A stretch of 64,000 bases of DNA from Erinaceus europaeus (Eukaryota > Chordata > Mammalia > Eulipotyphla > Erinaceidae): the NCBI RefSeq assembly GCF_950295315.1, contig NC_080164.1, forward strand, positions 14,314,427 through 14,378,426. The letters run 5' to 3'. The notes below the pieces were generated by a model, which was not told the origin of the DNA, ran no database searches, and worked only from the letters and a program-made list of their open reading frames with translations. Below, in pieces: positions 43,560 to 55,300 of this stretch (positions within the stretch are counted from its first letter, which is position 1; each line of letters opens with the position of its first letter). Position numbers and translations under genes: made by a program.

Positions 43560-43772
43560 TTTTTAAAATTATTATCTTTATTTATTTATGGGATAGAGAC
43601 AGTTAGAAATGGAGAAGGGGGAGACAGAGAGGGAGAGAGACAGAGCGACACCTGCAGTCCTGCTTCACCACTTGCAAAGCTTTCCCCTTGCAGGTGGGAA
43701 CTGGGGCTGGAACCTGGGTCCTTGCGCATTGTGACGTGTGTGCTCAACCAGTCGCGCCACCACCCAGCCCCC
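43560..43772 (-). mobile_element. SINE-B, nested
   Basis: 'attatctttatttatttatg' to 'gccaccacccagccccc'. Confidence 0.85.
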
Positions 43773-43857
43773 TCTCTGTCTCTTTCTAATAAATAAAATG
43801 TTTTCAAAACTTTTAATGTATTAACTTACAATGTATCAGCAAGACAGCAGGGTGGGA

Positions 43858-44078
43858 GGGCAGTAAATAGCTCGCTTAGATAGTGTGCTGCTTTGCTCTG
43901 TGCTGTCAGACCCTCACTGCATTGGGGGAAACTTTCCTGCTGTGGGCTCTTTCACTCTCTGCCCTGTTGTCTCTGCTGTGGGCTCTTTCACTCTCTGCCC
44001 TGTTGTCTCTGTTTCTCTCTTTGGGCGGGGGAGAAGCATCCCAGAGCAGTGAAGCCCCAGTGATGACCAAATAAAGAA
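43858..44078 (+). mobile_element. SINE-E with a 36-bp tandem duplication
   Basis: 'gatagtgtgctgctttgctc' head. Identical units beginning 'gctgtgggctctttcactct' lie at 43939-43974 and 43975-44010. Confidence 0.82.
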
Positions 44079-44084
44079 CTCACC

Positions 44085-44315
44085 AGACAGAGCACGTATT
44101 TTACCACATGCAAGGATCCAGGTTCTAGGCCCGGCGGCCACAGGGAAGCAGTATGCAAGAGGAAGGTTCACAAGCAGTGGAGCTATGCTGTGGTGTCTCT
44201 CTGACTCGTTCTCCCTCTTTCTCCCGGGAGAAAAGGAGGGAGAAAAAAAGAGTCTGCTGGGGTCAGAGGAATTATGCAGGTGCTAAGCATTGGCAAGGGG
44301 GAAAAAAAACAACTA
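44085..44315 (+). mobile_element. SINE-B-like, diverged
   Basis: 'aactcaccagacagagcacg', 'gcaaggatccaggttctagg', A-rich tail. Confidence 0.6.
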
Positions 44316-44674
44316 TTTTGACTAGATTTTTCTTTTAGGGAAATGTTCCAAAAAGCACATTTTACTCTGTCTTTTGACGGATTTTTATCACTTCAGTTGT
44401 TGAGAGTGAGTGAGATAATATTTGAGAATGTGTTTGGTAAACTGTGATATACAATACAAATGTATGTAAGTAGCGGTACTAGCTGTCAGTAAATTGAAGC
44501 AGAATGAGGGAAATTTTGTTCCTCTGTCCATCTTGATGCCCGCTTTCATGCTGACAGCTATTAGTTAGGTAACTATATATTTTCTCCTCATGACAAGCTC
44601 TTGTGTCAAATGATGGTAAGACATTTGTAGATGCTCACTCCATTGATATAAATTAAATATACATTTTCGGTTTT

Positions 44675-44967
44675 TTTTTTTATATTTATTTTCCCTTTTG
44701 TTGTCCTTGTTGTCTTTTTATTGTTGTTGTAGTTATGATTGTTGTTGTTATTGATGTCATCATTGTTAGATAGGACAGAGAGAGAAATGGAGAGAGGAGG
44801 GGAAGACAGAGAGGGGGAGAGAAAGATAGACACCTGCAGACCTGCTTCACCGCCTGTGAAGCGACTCCCCTGCAGATGGGGAGCCGGGGTTCGAACCGGG
44901 ATCCTTATGCCGATCCTTGTGCTCTGCGACATGTGTGCTTAACCCACTGAGTTCCCTCCCGACTCCC
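44675..44967 (-). mobile_element. SINE-A
   Basis: T-run start, end 'gttccctcccgactccc'. Confidence 0.88.
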
Positions 44968-45124
44968 AAAATACACATTTTCATTTACACATTACCAGTT
45001 TATGGTAGGGTAGGAAAAACCTAGAATAACAGTGGCTTCAGTCCATGTTAGAATAACTTCTGACTTTATAGCTCTGTGCATATTTGAAATTTGTACTGTA
45101 GTCTATTTCTCCCCTTATTAGTCT

Positions 45125-45408
45125 TTTTTTAAAAAATATTTATTTATTTTCCCTTTTGTTGCCCTTATTGTTTTATTGTTGTTGTAGTTATTATTGATGT
45201 CATTGTTGTTGGATAGGAAAGAGAGAAATGGAGAGAGGAGGGGATGACAGAGAGGGGGAGAGAAAGATACACACCTGCAGACCTGCTTCACCACTTGTGA
45301 AGCAACTCCCCTGCAGGTGGGGAGCCAGGGGCTTGAACAGGGATCCTTCTGCTCCTTCTGCCATTTCTGCCACATGCACTTAACCCCCTGTGCTACTGCC
45401 TGACTCCC
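45125..45408 (-). mobile_element. SINE-A
   Basis: Contains a local duplication 'ccttctgctccttctgcc' near the B box. Confidence 0.88.
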
Positions 45409-45504
45409 TTCCCCTTGTTAGCCTTTAAGTCTTCTATAATGAGTTCTCAGTGTCTTGCAAGCAATGGATGGAGATTAAGTGCTTACGTGTTTTTGAAGGT
45501 TTAG

Positions 45505-46300
45505 CAGTGAGTGAGCGGGGAGATGGTTCCCCTGGTAGGACACACACTTCACCTTGTGCGAGGACCCTCGGCCACCACATGGAAGCGCCAGGCACAGGAG
45601 AAGCTTCATGAGTGGTGGAATAGTGCTGTGGTCTCTCTCCTTCTCTCTTTTCTTTCTTTCTCTTTGTCACTCTCTATAAAAACATAAATAAATGGGAGTC
45701 GGGCAGTAGCACAGCAGGTTAAGTGCACGTGACGCAAAGCACAAGGACCAGAGTAAGGATCCCGGTTCGAGCCCCCGGTGCAGGGGAGTCGCTTTACAAG
45801 CAAGTGGTGAAGCAGGTCTGCAAGTTACTCTATCTCTCCCCCTCTCTGTCTTCCCCTCCTCTCTCGATTTCTCTCTGTCCTATCCAACAACAGTGAAATC
45901 AATAACAATAATAGTAACTACAATAAGAAAAAAACAACAAAAGCAACAAAAGGGAATAAATAAGTATGAAAAAAACATAAGTAGATAAATAAAGAGCCCA
46001 CCTCGAGTGAGGGAATACTGTTGATAACAAAATTTTAACAAGTATAACTTCACACCCATAAAAAATTAAAACTTCTACTCAGCAGGTGTGTTGGGTCAAG
46101 GATTAGCACACCCGGCTGAAGACACATGTTACCATGCACGAGGACCTGGGTTCAAGGCCCCCAGTCAGTCCCCACCTACAGGGGGGAAGTTTCAAGAGTG
46201 ATGAAGATGTGCTGCCCACTTCTCTCTTACCCTTTCTCTACTTTCCCTTCCCTCTGGATTTCTGTCTCTATCCAATAGATAAGTAAATAAAACAGTTTTA
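45505..46300 (+). mobile_element. SINE-B-like, SINE-A, SINE-B in series
   Basis: 45510-45690 diverged; 45694-45985 SINE-A with a deletion after the B box; 46090-46300 SINE-B ('aggattagcacacccggctg'). Confidence 0.8.
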
Positions 46301-46414
46301 AAAGAACATATTAAAAAAAAAAAAGAGGGAGTCTAAATGTTTGTTGCCTGTCTGTAACAGAGTAACATTAAGACAGGGAGGGGAAGAGAAAGGCTCTGTG
46401 CAGTGATTTCATTC

Positions 46415-46570
46415 CTAGTATTTCCCTAGTCCTCAAGACAACCCGGTGAGTGGGGTAGTCACTTCCTTCTTACAGGTTAGCAGAAATTGAAAGAAGATAA
46501 AAAATACTATCTGTGAAATCACCCAGCTCAGACATCATGTAACCAGTTCTCCCGAGCCCAAGACTTTGTA
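46415..46570 (+). mobile_element. MIR element
   Basis: An old, diverged tRNA-SINE: 'tcctcaagacaacccggtga', a 'cttacaggttagcagaaatt' block and 'aaatcacccagctcag' follow the MIR consensus order. Confidence 0.8.
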
Positions 46571-46889
46571 CAATCCCTTTTGCTGTCACAAAGCATGTAA
46601 AAACACTTTATGAGCAGCTTATAACTGTGACATGATGAAAGATACTAGTCATCCAGTAGAGAACAATACCTCATTAACAGGAGCCCACGTTGAAATGCTT
46701 TAAGGATGACTGTTCTGCTTCTCATTTGCTGGGTGGGCCCTGGGGGAGGACCTGGGAAGGTGTCAGTCACCATGCTTGTCTTCGAGGCTTCCAGGTCCTG
46801 CAGAGAGAACTGAAAGACTTGAGCAAAACAGTCAGACAAGGTGATTTGATATAAAGGCCAAGAAAATAAATCCTTCAGAAGACGATCAT

Positions 46890-47345
46890 GGGCACACCTG
46901 GCTGAATGCATGCTACCATGCGCAAGGACCCTTGTTCAAATCCCTGGTATAAAAAGGTCTCCATGGGGAGTCGGGCGGTAGCGCAGCAGGTTAAGTGCAT
47001 GTGGTGCAAAGCACAAGAACCAGCACAAGGATCCTGGTTTGAGCCCCGGCTCCCCACCTGCAGGGGAGTCGCTTCACAGGCGGTGAAGCAGGTCTGCAGG
47101 TGTCTGTCTTTCTCTCCCCCTCTCTGTCTTCCCCTCCTCTCTCCATTTCTCTCTGTCCTGTCCAACAATGACGACATCAACAATAACAACAACAACAAAA
47201 CAACAAGGGCAACAAAAGGGAACATAAATAATAAAAAATAAGAAAGAGGGAGAGAGACACACCTACAACACCAGTTCATCACTCATGAAGCTTCCCCTTG
47301 CAGGTGAGACTAGGGGCTCCATCAGGCGCACCACCTCCTGGCTTT
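46890..47345. mobile_element. SINE-B fragment (+), SINE-A (+), SINE-B fragment (-)
   Basis: 46890-46948, 46965-47242 and 47245-47342. Confidence 0.78.
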
Positions 47346-47434
47346 CTGTCTCTTTCTACCTGAAAATGTTCCGGTGAAGCCCCTGTGGCAGCTGGATAAA
47401 TGAGTATCTTTAAAATTTTGTCAAGTTAGGGCTA

Positions 47435-47857
47435 GGGAAATAACATGCTTCTGCACAAAGACTTTCATGCCTGAGACTTTATGGACTCAGGTTCAGTCCG
47501 CAGCACCACATAAAACAACTGAGCCTGATAAATCTCAAGGTCTTGGCAGGAACCTCCCTCAAAAAAAAAAAAAAAAAAACAACTGAGCCGGGGCTTTGCT
47601 CCACTCCATATATCATGAAAAAAAAATGTAATTTATTTGTTCTTAGATAGAGACAGAGAGAAATTGAGAGAGAAGTGGGAGATAGAGAAGAGAGAGAGAT
47701 GCCTGCAGACCTGCTTCACTGCCTGTGAAGCGACTCCCTTGCAGTTGGGGAGCCGGGGGCTGGAACCAGGATCCTTATGCCGGTCCTTGTGCTTTGTGCC
47801 ACGTGTGCTTATCCCACTGCACTACCGCCCGACTCCCTATGAAAATAAATTTTAAGA

Positions 47858-47890
<33 letters not shown>

Positions 47891-48095
47891 TGTCAAGTAA
47901 AAAGAAAATTGGCCCAGAGCAATAGCATTGGGCGTTGGAGCAAGAACAACAGGAAGCAAGACCTGAATGCTGGTTACACCTTTTGTTTCTAATCTCTCCT
48001 TATTTTCAGGCAGGTGGGGACTGGAGGCTTGAACCTGGGTCCTTGTGCACTGTAATGTGAGCACTCGACCAGGTGCACCACTGCCTGGCCTCCTT
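47435..48095. mobile_element. SINE-C (+), SINE-A (-), SINE-B fragment (-)
   Basis: 47437-47535; 47635-47840; 48008-48093 ('aggcaggtggggactggagg' onwards). A CAAAA array lies at 47865-47890. Confidence 0.75.
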
Positions 48096-48187
48096 TGTTT
48101 GCTTATTTCTTACACTGCTTTTGTTATAAAGGCAAAACAGTATTTCAGAATGTTTGGGAGTTCGGGGGAGAAAAGTGCATACATTTT

Positions 48188-48536
48188 TTTTTTTCCTCCT
48201 CCAGGGTTATTGCTGGGCTAGGTGCCTGCACCATGAATCCACCGCTCCTGGAGGCCATTTTTTTTTCCCCCTTTTGTTGCCCTTGTTGTAGCTTCGTTGT
48301 GGTTATTATTATTGCCCTTGATGACGCAATTCGTTGTTGGATAGGGCAGAGAGAAATGGAGAGAGGAGGGGAAGACAGAGAAGGGGAGAGAAAGATAGAC
48401 ACCTGCAGACCTGCTTCACCGCCTGTGAAGCGACTCCCCTGCAGGTGGGGAGCCGGGGGCTCGAACCGGGATCCTACGCCGGTCCCTGCGCTTTGCGCCA
48501 CATGAGCTTAACCCACTGCGCCCCTGCCCGACCCCC
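48188..48536 (-). mobile_element. SINE-A, long form, with 15-bp target duplication, in UBXN2A intron 1
   Basis: aagtgcatacatttt at 48173-48187 and 48537-48551. On the UBXN2A strand it offers a pyrimidine tract with CAG at 48204 and an ATG at 48233. Confidence 0.96.
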
Positions 48537-48574
48537 AAGTGCATACATTTTATTACCACCAAAAAATTTTTTTT

Positions 48575-48862
48575 AAACCAGAGCACTGCTCCGCTCTGGT
48601 TTATGGTGGTGTGGGGAACTGAACCTGGGACTTTGGAGCAGTAGGCGTGAGAGTCTCTCTCTTTTTTAAAGAATTTATTTATTTATTCATGAGAAAGATA
48701 GGATGAGAGAAAGAACCAGCCATCACTCTAGTACATGTGCTGCCAGGGCTCGAACTCAGGACCTCATGGTTGAGAGTCCAGTGCCTCAGCCACTGTGCCA
48801 CCTCCTGGACCACGTGAGAGTCTCTTTGCGTGACCATTTTGCTATCTACCCCTGCCCAACGA
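48575..48862 (-). mobile_element. SINE-C split by a SINE-D
   Basis: Host parts 48575-48660 and 48813-48862. The SINE-D at about 48661-48812 is flanked by gtgagagtctct. Confidence 0.87.
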
Positions 48863-48929
48863 TAAGTTTTCAGTTTTGCTTCTCACCAGTTTTTCATACA
48901 ACATTGTATTCTTAGTGAATCACTTTTTT

Positions 48930-49362
48930 TTTTTTTTTTTTAAGATTTTATTTATTTATGAGAAAGATAGAAGGAGAAAGGACCAGACATCACTCTGGCA
49001 CATATGCTGCCAGGGATCGAACTCAGGACCTCATGCTTGAGAATCCAAAGCTTCACCACTGCGCCACCTCCCGGACCATGTGAATAACTTTTTTTTAATA
49101 ATATTTATTTTCCCTTTTGTTGCCCTTTTTTTTTTTTTAATTATTGTTGTTACTGATGTTGTTAGATAAGACAGAGAGAAATGGAGAGAGGAGGGGAAGA
49201 CGGGGAGAGAAAGATAGACACCTGCAGACCTGCTTCACCGCCTGTGAAGTGACTCCCCTACAGGTGGGAAGCCGGGGGCTCGAAACGGGATCCTCACGCC
49301 AGTCCTTGCGCTTCAAGCCATGTGCACTTAACCCGCTGCACTACCACCGACTCCCTTTTTTT
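48930..49362 (-). mobile_element. SINE-D then SINE-A
   Basis: 48930-49078, end 'cgccacctcccggacca'; 49090-49360. Similar 'gtgaatmactt' sequences flank the SINE-D. Confidence 0.83.
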
Positions 49363-49374
49363 TTTTTTTAATTG

Positions 49375-50160
49375 CCAATAGGGCTATCCCTGGTGCTCAG
49401 TGCCTGCATGAGGAATCCACCCGTCTTGGCAATCATTTCTTTTCTGATAGAGTAGAGATTGAGAAAGGAGAGGGAGAGAGAGATAGACACACACCTGCAG
49501 TACTTGCTCCACTGCTCCTGAAGTTCCCACCCTGCAGGTGGTGAGTGAGGACTAGAACCTGGTTCCTTGTGCACGGTCGAGTGTGTGCTTGCTCAGGTGC
49601 ACCATCGCCCAGCCCCCTATTTCTCTCTCTCTCTCTCTCTTTCTTATAAATATGTATTTTACTTATTTTAATGAGAGGGAGAGAGAGAGAGATACTGGAG
49701 CACTGCTCAGCTCTGGCTTATGGTGGGGCTGGGGAGTGAACCTGGGACCTTAGAAACTCAGGCATGAGAGTCTTTTTGCATAATCATCATGCTTTGTCCC
49801 CAGACCTCCTACTTATTGCTTTATTTATTTGCTAGAGACAGAAATAGGGACTGTCCATGAGGCTTCCATCTGCAAGTAGGGCCCAGGGGCTTGACCCCTG
49901 GATCCTTGTGCACTCTATGCATGTGTCCACACCCAACCCTTCTTTTTTTAATTTTTTTTTAGTTATCTTTATTTATTTATTGGATAGAGGCAGCCAGAAA
50001 TCAAGAGGGAAGGGGGTGCTACAGAGGGAGAGAAACACCTGTAGCTCTGTTTTACTACGTTCAAAGCTTTCCCCCTGCAGGTGGGGACCGAGGGCTTGAA
50101 CCCAGGTCCTTGCGCATTATAACGTGCACTCAACCAGGTGTGCCATCGCCCAGCCCCAGG
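49375..50160 (-). mobile_element. SINE-A tail, SINE-B, SINE-C, SINE-B, SINE-B
   Basis: Reversed copies at 49375-49450, 49455-49620, 49680-49805, 49815-49945 and 49955-50158, all in one direction, ending 50 bp before the UBXN2A exon. Confidence 0.78.
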
Positions 50161-50210
50161 AATAGACATATTTAAAAAAATTAAATTATTGTTTCTTTTT
50201 ACCTTTACAG

Positions 50211-50265
50211 TAATACAAAAAAGAATGAAAGAAGTAGATAATGTTGAAAGTATAAAAGAAGAATG
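50211..50265 (+). CDS. UBXN2A: UBXN2A first coding exon (ATG at 50225)
   Basis: UBXN2A is a UBX-domain adaptor of the p97/VCP segregase. This short exon starts after a strong acceptor (polypyrimidine tract then TTTACAG, ending at 50210). It has 14 nt of leader, then ATG at 50225, and encodes M-K-E-V-D-N-V-E-S-I-K-E-E plus TG, followed by the donor ATG/GTAAGT after 50265. Human UBXN2A as I remember it begins MKDVDNLKSIKEEWV, so 10 of the first 13 residues match and the split codon would restore the tryptophan. The SEP and UBX domains lie in later exons that I did not find before 64000. Consensus splice sites on both sides argue against a processed copy. Confidence 0.92.
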
Positions 50266-50379
50266 GTAAGTTAATTTAAATTATGAATTTCTTTGTTACT
50301 TTTGCCTTTGTTAGTACCTTTATTTTACTGATCAAGTTAGTTTCATCAGAAGTGTCTTAGTTAGGTACCTCACGGCATT

Positions 50380-50770
50380 TTTTTCCCTCACCAGGCTTAT
50401 TGCAGGGCCTCTGTCACTGTGCTACAAATCCACCATTCCTGGCTGCCGTTTTTTCTTTCTTTCCTTCCTCTTTTTTTTTTTTTTTTTCCTTTTCTAAACC
50501 AGAGCATTGCTCACCTCTGGCTTATGGTGGTGTGGGGGCTTGAACCTGGGACTTTGGAGCTTCAGGCGTGAGTCTGTCTGCATAACCATTATGCTGTCTA
50601 TTCTCCACCTTCCTTTCTTCCTCTCTTTCTTTCTTTCTTTCTTTCTCTCAGAGAGGTGGGAGTTAGGAGCTCTATTTACCATTCCTGCAGGTGAGGAAGG
50701 GGCCTTGAACCAGGATCCTTGTGCATGGTAATGTGTGCACGTAAGCAGGCACGTCACTGCCCAGCCCCCT
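50380..50770 (-). mobile_element. SINE-A tail, SINE-C, SINE-B
   Basis: 50382-50470, 50490-50605 and 50650-50770, with (CTTT)n between the last two. Confidence 0.75.
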
Positions 50771-50954
50771 AGCTGCAGTGATACCTTTGAAGTAATGTTT
50801 TTGCCATACTTTCCTTAAGTGGATTTTAGTAAAGTTGCAAATATTTTGGTTGTTAATACAGAGAAGATTCTCTCTTCACATAACATGTTATTTAAGTAAG
50901 AAGTTAACTACTTAGTTTTCTTATTAATCTCTAATAAATTATTTTGGAGTCATA

Positions 50955-51085
50955 GTGAATACATACTGACTTTGGAGTGGAATAAACCTAGCGCCAAATC
51001 CCATCTGTCTTCTGCCTCTCTGGCTTTTGGACAACTTAACTAGGTTCTTTGAGCTTTACTATCTTGTCAGCTGAATGATGGTATT
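50955..51085 (-). mobile_element. MIR element
   Basis: 'agcgccaaatcccatctgtc', then 'ttggacaacttaactagg' and 'cttgtcagctgaatgatgg', keep the MIR order in the reverse sense. Confidence 0.72.
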
Positions 51086-51089
51086 CTTT

Positions 51090-51215
51090 TTTTTTTTTCA
51101 AATTTTTTTTTTAATATTCCCTTTTGTTGCCCTTGTTTTATTATTGTAGTTATTATTGTTGTTGTTAGTGATGTCATCATTGTTGGACAGGACAGAGAGA
51201 AACAGCGAGGCTAGA
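51090..51215 (-). mobile_element. SINE-A truncated at an LTR
   Basis: The tail half only, ending 'gacaggacagagagaaac'; the head is missing beyond the LTR. Confidence 0.75.
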
Positions 51216-51227
51216 GTCTTGTCTGGG

Positions 51228-51810
51228 TGCCGGGCTAGTGTGGGGGAGCCTCTTCTTGGGCACGGGTTGGAGAGAATGCGACTGGAGCCAGCCTGGGCTG
51301 CTACTCACTTAACGACGCGAGAGAGATGACCCAGGAACAGAGCTGGTGGTGACAAAGTGATTCAATTCATTAATCAGAGAGCCAAGGCTTTTAAGAGTCA
51401 GACCCAGGGGAGTTGGGCGGTGGCGCAGCAGGTTAAGTGCAGGTGGTGCAAAGCACAAGGACCGGCATCAGGATCCCGGTTCGAGCCCCCGGCTCCCCAC
51501 CTGCAGGGGAGTCGCTTCACAGGCGTAAAGTAGGTCTGCAGGTGTCTGTCTTTCTCTCCCCCTCTCTGTCTTCCCCTCCTCTCTCCATTTCTCTCTGTCC
51601 TATCCAACAATGACAACATCAATAATAACTACAACAATACAACAACAAGAGCAACAAAAGGGAATAAATAAATAAATAAATAAGAGTCAGACCCAGAAGT
51701 GGCAAGTTGGAAACGGAAATGGCTTGACATCCTTTGGAAAGGGGCGGAGAAAGGCAAAAGGGACTGGGAAAGGTAGGACCTTCCTTAGCAACTGTTGTTA
51801 GGGGTTTTTT
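51228..51810 (-). mobile_element. LTR (family 2), minus strand, split by a SINE-A
   Basis: Read in reverse complement, this matches the LTR at 58205-58597 along most of its length: the end block CTAGCCCGGCA, the CTGGAGCCAGCCTGGGCTGC block, the GAAGTGGCAAG block and the CAACTGTTG block all align. A SINE-A interrupts it at 51408-51680 with a 16-bp duplication. The 5' end, on the right, fades into a T/TG-rich stretch near 51800-51840. Its left end abuts a truncated SINE-A, so it probably inserted there. Confidence 0.7.
51408..51680 (+). mobile_element. SINE-A nested in an LTR
   Basis: The 16-bp repeat taagagtcagacccag lies at 51392-51407 and 51681-51696. Confidence 0.96.
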
Positions 51811-52342
51811 GTTTGTTTGTTTTTTGTGTGTGTGTGTGTCCTCGCCTCTTGAATCTTGAGTAGGCAATCTCCCTTCCTCTCATTTCATAGCAAAGATTTT
51901 TGTATAAAACGAGGGAAAGGAATTGCTATCACCTGAATCCCTCATTCATTCAATCTGGCTTTTTTTTTTTTTTTTTTTTTGTGCTTAGGAATTTTTCTTG
52001 GCATTGTACTCATTTTACTCACCTGGAATGTCTGTTAACATTTATTTTTTTATTTTTATTTTTTTAATTATTTCTTTATTAGGGAATTAATGTTTTACAT
52101 TCAACAGTAAATACAATTGTTTGTACATGCATAACATTCCCCAGTTTCCCATTTAATAATACAACCCCACTATGTCATTTATCATCCTTCATGGACCTGT
52201 ATTCTCCCCACCCACTCACCCCAGAGTCTTTTACTTGGGTGCAATATGCCAATTCCATTTCAGGTTCTACTTGTGTTTTCTCTTCTGATCTTGTTTTTCA
52301 ACTTCGGCCTGAGAGTGAGATCATCCCATATTCATCCTTCTG

Positions 52343-55300
52343 TTACTGACTTATTTCACTTAACATGAATTTCTCAAGGTCCATCCAAGATCGGCTGAAA
52401 ACGGTGAAGTCACCATTTTTTATAGCTGAGTAGTATTCCATTGTGTATCTAGACCACAACTTGCTCAGCCACTCATCTGTTGTTGGACACCTGGGTTGCT
52501 TCCAGGTTTGGGCTATTACAAATTGTGCTGCCAAGAACATATGTGTACACAGATCTTTTTGGATGGATGTGTTGAGTTCCTTAGGATATATCCCCAGGAA
52601 AGGGATGGCAGGACCATAGGGTAGGTCCATTTCTAGCTTTCTGAGAGTTATCCAGACTGTTCTCCACAGAGGTTGGACCAATTGACATTCCCACCAGCAG
52701 TGCAGGAGGGTTCCTTTGACCCCACAGCCTCTCCAGCATTTGCTGCTGTTCCCTTTTCTGATGTATGACATTCTCACAGGAGTGAAGTGGTATCTCGTTG
52801 TTGTCTTGATTTGCATTTCTCTGACAATCAGAGACTTGGAGCATTTTTTCATGTGTTTCTCAGCCTTTTGGATCTCTTCTGTGGTTAATATTCTGTCCAA
52901 GTCCTCCCCCCATTTTTGGGTGGGGTTATTTGTTGTCTTATTGTTGAGTCTGGCAACCTCTGTATATATGTTGGTTATTAAACTCTTGTCTGATGTATGG
53001 CATGTAAAGATCTTCTCCCATTCTGTGAGGGGTCTCTTGGTTTGGGTAGTGGTTTTTTTGCTGTGAAGAAGCTTTTTAATTTGATGTAGTCCCATAGGTT
53101 TATACTTGCCTTAGTCTTCTTTGTAATTGGATTCGTTTCATTGAAAATGTCTTTAAAATTTATGCAGAAAAGAGTTCTGCCAATATTTTCCTCTAAGTAT
53201 TTGATAGTTTGTGGTCTAACATCCAAGTCCTTGATCCACTTGGAATTTACTTTTGTATTCGGTGAAATACAGTGATTCAGTTTCATTCTTCTGCATGTTT
53301 CAACCCATTGTTTCCAACACCATTTGTTGAAGAGACTCTGCTTTCCCCATGTAATAGTCTGGGCCCCTTTGTCAAAGATTAGATGTCCATAGGTGTGGGG
53401 CCTCATTTCTGGGCTCTCAATTCTATTCCACTGGTCAGTGTGTCTATTCATGTTCCAGTACCAAGCAGTTTTGATGACAATGGCCCTATAATACAGTTTG
53501 AGATCTGGGAGTGTGATGCCTCCAGTTCTGTTCTTTTTTCTCAAGATTGTTTTGGCAATTCTAGGTCTTTTCTGGTTCCAGATAAATATTTGTAGCATTT
53601 TTTCTATTCTCCTAAAAAATGTGCTTGGGCTCTTGATGGGGATAGCATTAAATTTGTAGATGGCTCTCGGTAATATATTCATTTTGATGATGTTAATTCT
53701 TCCAATCCATGAACATGGAATATCTTTCCACTTCTTTGTGTCTTTTTCAGTTTCTTTGAGTAGGGAATCATAATTTTCAGTATACAAGTCTTTCACTTCT
53801 TTGGTTAGGTTTACTCCTAGATATTTTATTGTTTTTGTTGCTATAGTAAAAGGAATTGATTTCTGGATTTCAATTTCTTCTAACTTAGTGTTTGCATAGA
53901 GGAATGCCACTGACTTTTGAATGTTAATTTTGTAGCCTGACACCTTACTGTATTGCCTGATGATTTCCAAAAGCTTCTTGCTGGATTCCTTAGGTTTTTC
54001 CATGTATATTATCATGTCATCTGCAAATAAGGAGAGTTTGACTTCTTCTCTTCCAATCTGTATCCCTTTAATTCCTTGCTCCTGCCTGATTGCTATGGCA
54101 AGAACTTCCAACACTGTGTTGAATAGTAATGGTGATAGTGGGCAGCCCTGTCTAGTACCTGATCTGAGTGGAAATGCTTCGTTTTTCACCATTGAGTATG
54201 ATGTTGGCTGTAGGTTTGCTATATATAGACTCCACTATCTTCAGGAATTTTCAATCTATTCCCATTTTTTGTAGTGTTTTGATCATAAAGGGATGTTGTG
54301 TTTTGTCAAAGGCTTTCTCTGCATCTATTGATATGACCATGTGGTTTTTGGTCTTGCTTTTGTTGATGTAGTGGATCACATTGATTGACTTACGTATATT
54401 AAACCAACCTTGCATGCCTGGGATAAACCCCACTTGGTCATGATGAACAATCTTTTTGATATACTGCTGTATCCGGTTGGCTAGAATTTTGTTCAATATT
54501 TTCGCATCTATGTTCATCAGAGATATTGGTCTGTAGTTTTCTTTTTTGGTTGTGTCCCTGTCTGCTTTTGGTATCAGGGTGATGTTGGCTTCATAGAAGC
54601 TGGCAGGGAGTATTCCAGTGTCTTCAGTCTTCTGGAAGACTTTTAAAAGTAGAGGTATAAGTTCTTCTTTGAAGGTTTTGTAGAATTCATTTGTAAAACC
54701 ATCTGGTCCAGGACTTTTATTTTTGGGGAGATTTTTGATAACTGTTTCAATTTCATTAGCTGTGATGGGCCTTTTCATGTTATCCACTTCCTCTTTACTT
54801 AGTTTTGAAAGTTGGTAGGTATCATTTCTTCCCGGTTCTCTAGCTTGGTGGCATATAGTTGTTCATAGAAGCCTCGCATGATATGTTGAATTTCTGCGGT
54901 GTCTGTTGTGATATCTCCTCTTTCATTTAGTATCTGATTTATTTGGGTCTTCTCCCCTTTTTTGTTTTGTGAGTCTGGCTAAAGGTTTGTCGATTTTGTT
55001 TACTCTTTCGAAGAACCAACATTTACTTTCATTGATCTTTTGTATGGTTTTCCTATTCTCAATGTTATTTATTTCTGCCCTAACTTTAGTAATTTCTGTC
55101 CTTCTGGTTGCTTTAGGATTCCTTTGTTGTTCTTCTTCTAGGTCTTTGAGATGTGCAATCAGGCTGTTTATTTGTGCTTTTTCTTGTTTCCTAATGTGTG
55201 CTTGTATAGCTATGAACTTCCCTCTTAGGACTGCTTTAGCTGTGTCCCAAATATTTTGATAGCTTGTGTCTTCATTTTCATTGGAATCTCGAAACATTTT

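Larger units (their letters stand above)
42868..43800 (+). mobile_element. SINE-B broken into pieces by three later insertions
   Basis: Pieces at 42868-43025, 43491-43525 ('ctctatctccccctctcaat') and 43773-43800 ('ctgtctctttctaataaata') read in order as one SINE-B once three reversed SINEs are removed. Confidence 0.75.
40264..50210 (+). other. UBXN2A: Probable UBXN2A intron 1
   Basis: About 10 kb between the presumed exon 1 donor and the coding exon acceptor. It opens with about 200 bp of CT-rich DNA (40490-40640) and is otherwise SINEs, an L1 3' end, repeat F, a MIR and a TCTCT array. Confidence 0.55.

Noticed and set aside
52716..54371. Plus-strand frames rich in hydrophobic residues
   Set aside because: These are antisense to L1 ORF2. 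The same apparent protein appears at 33040 over the other L1 copy.
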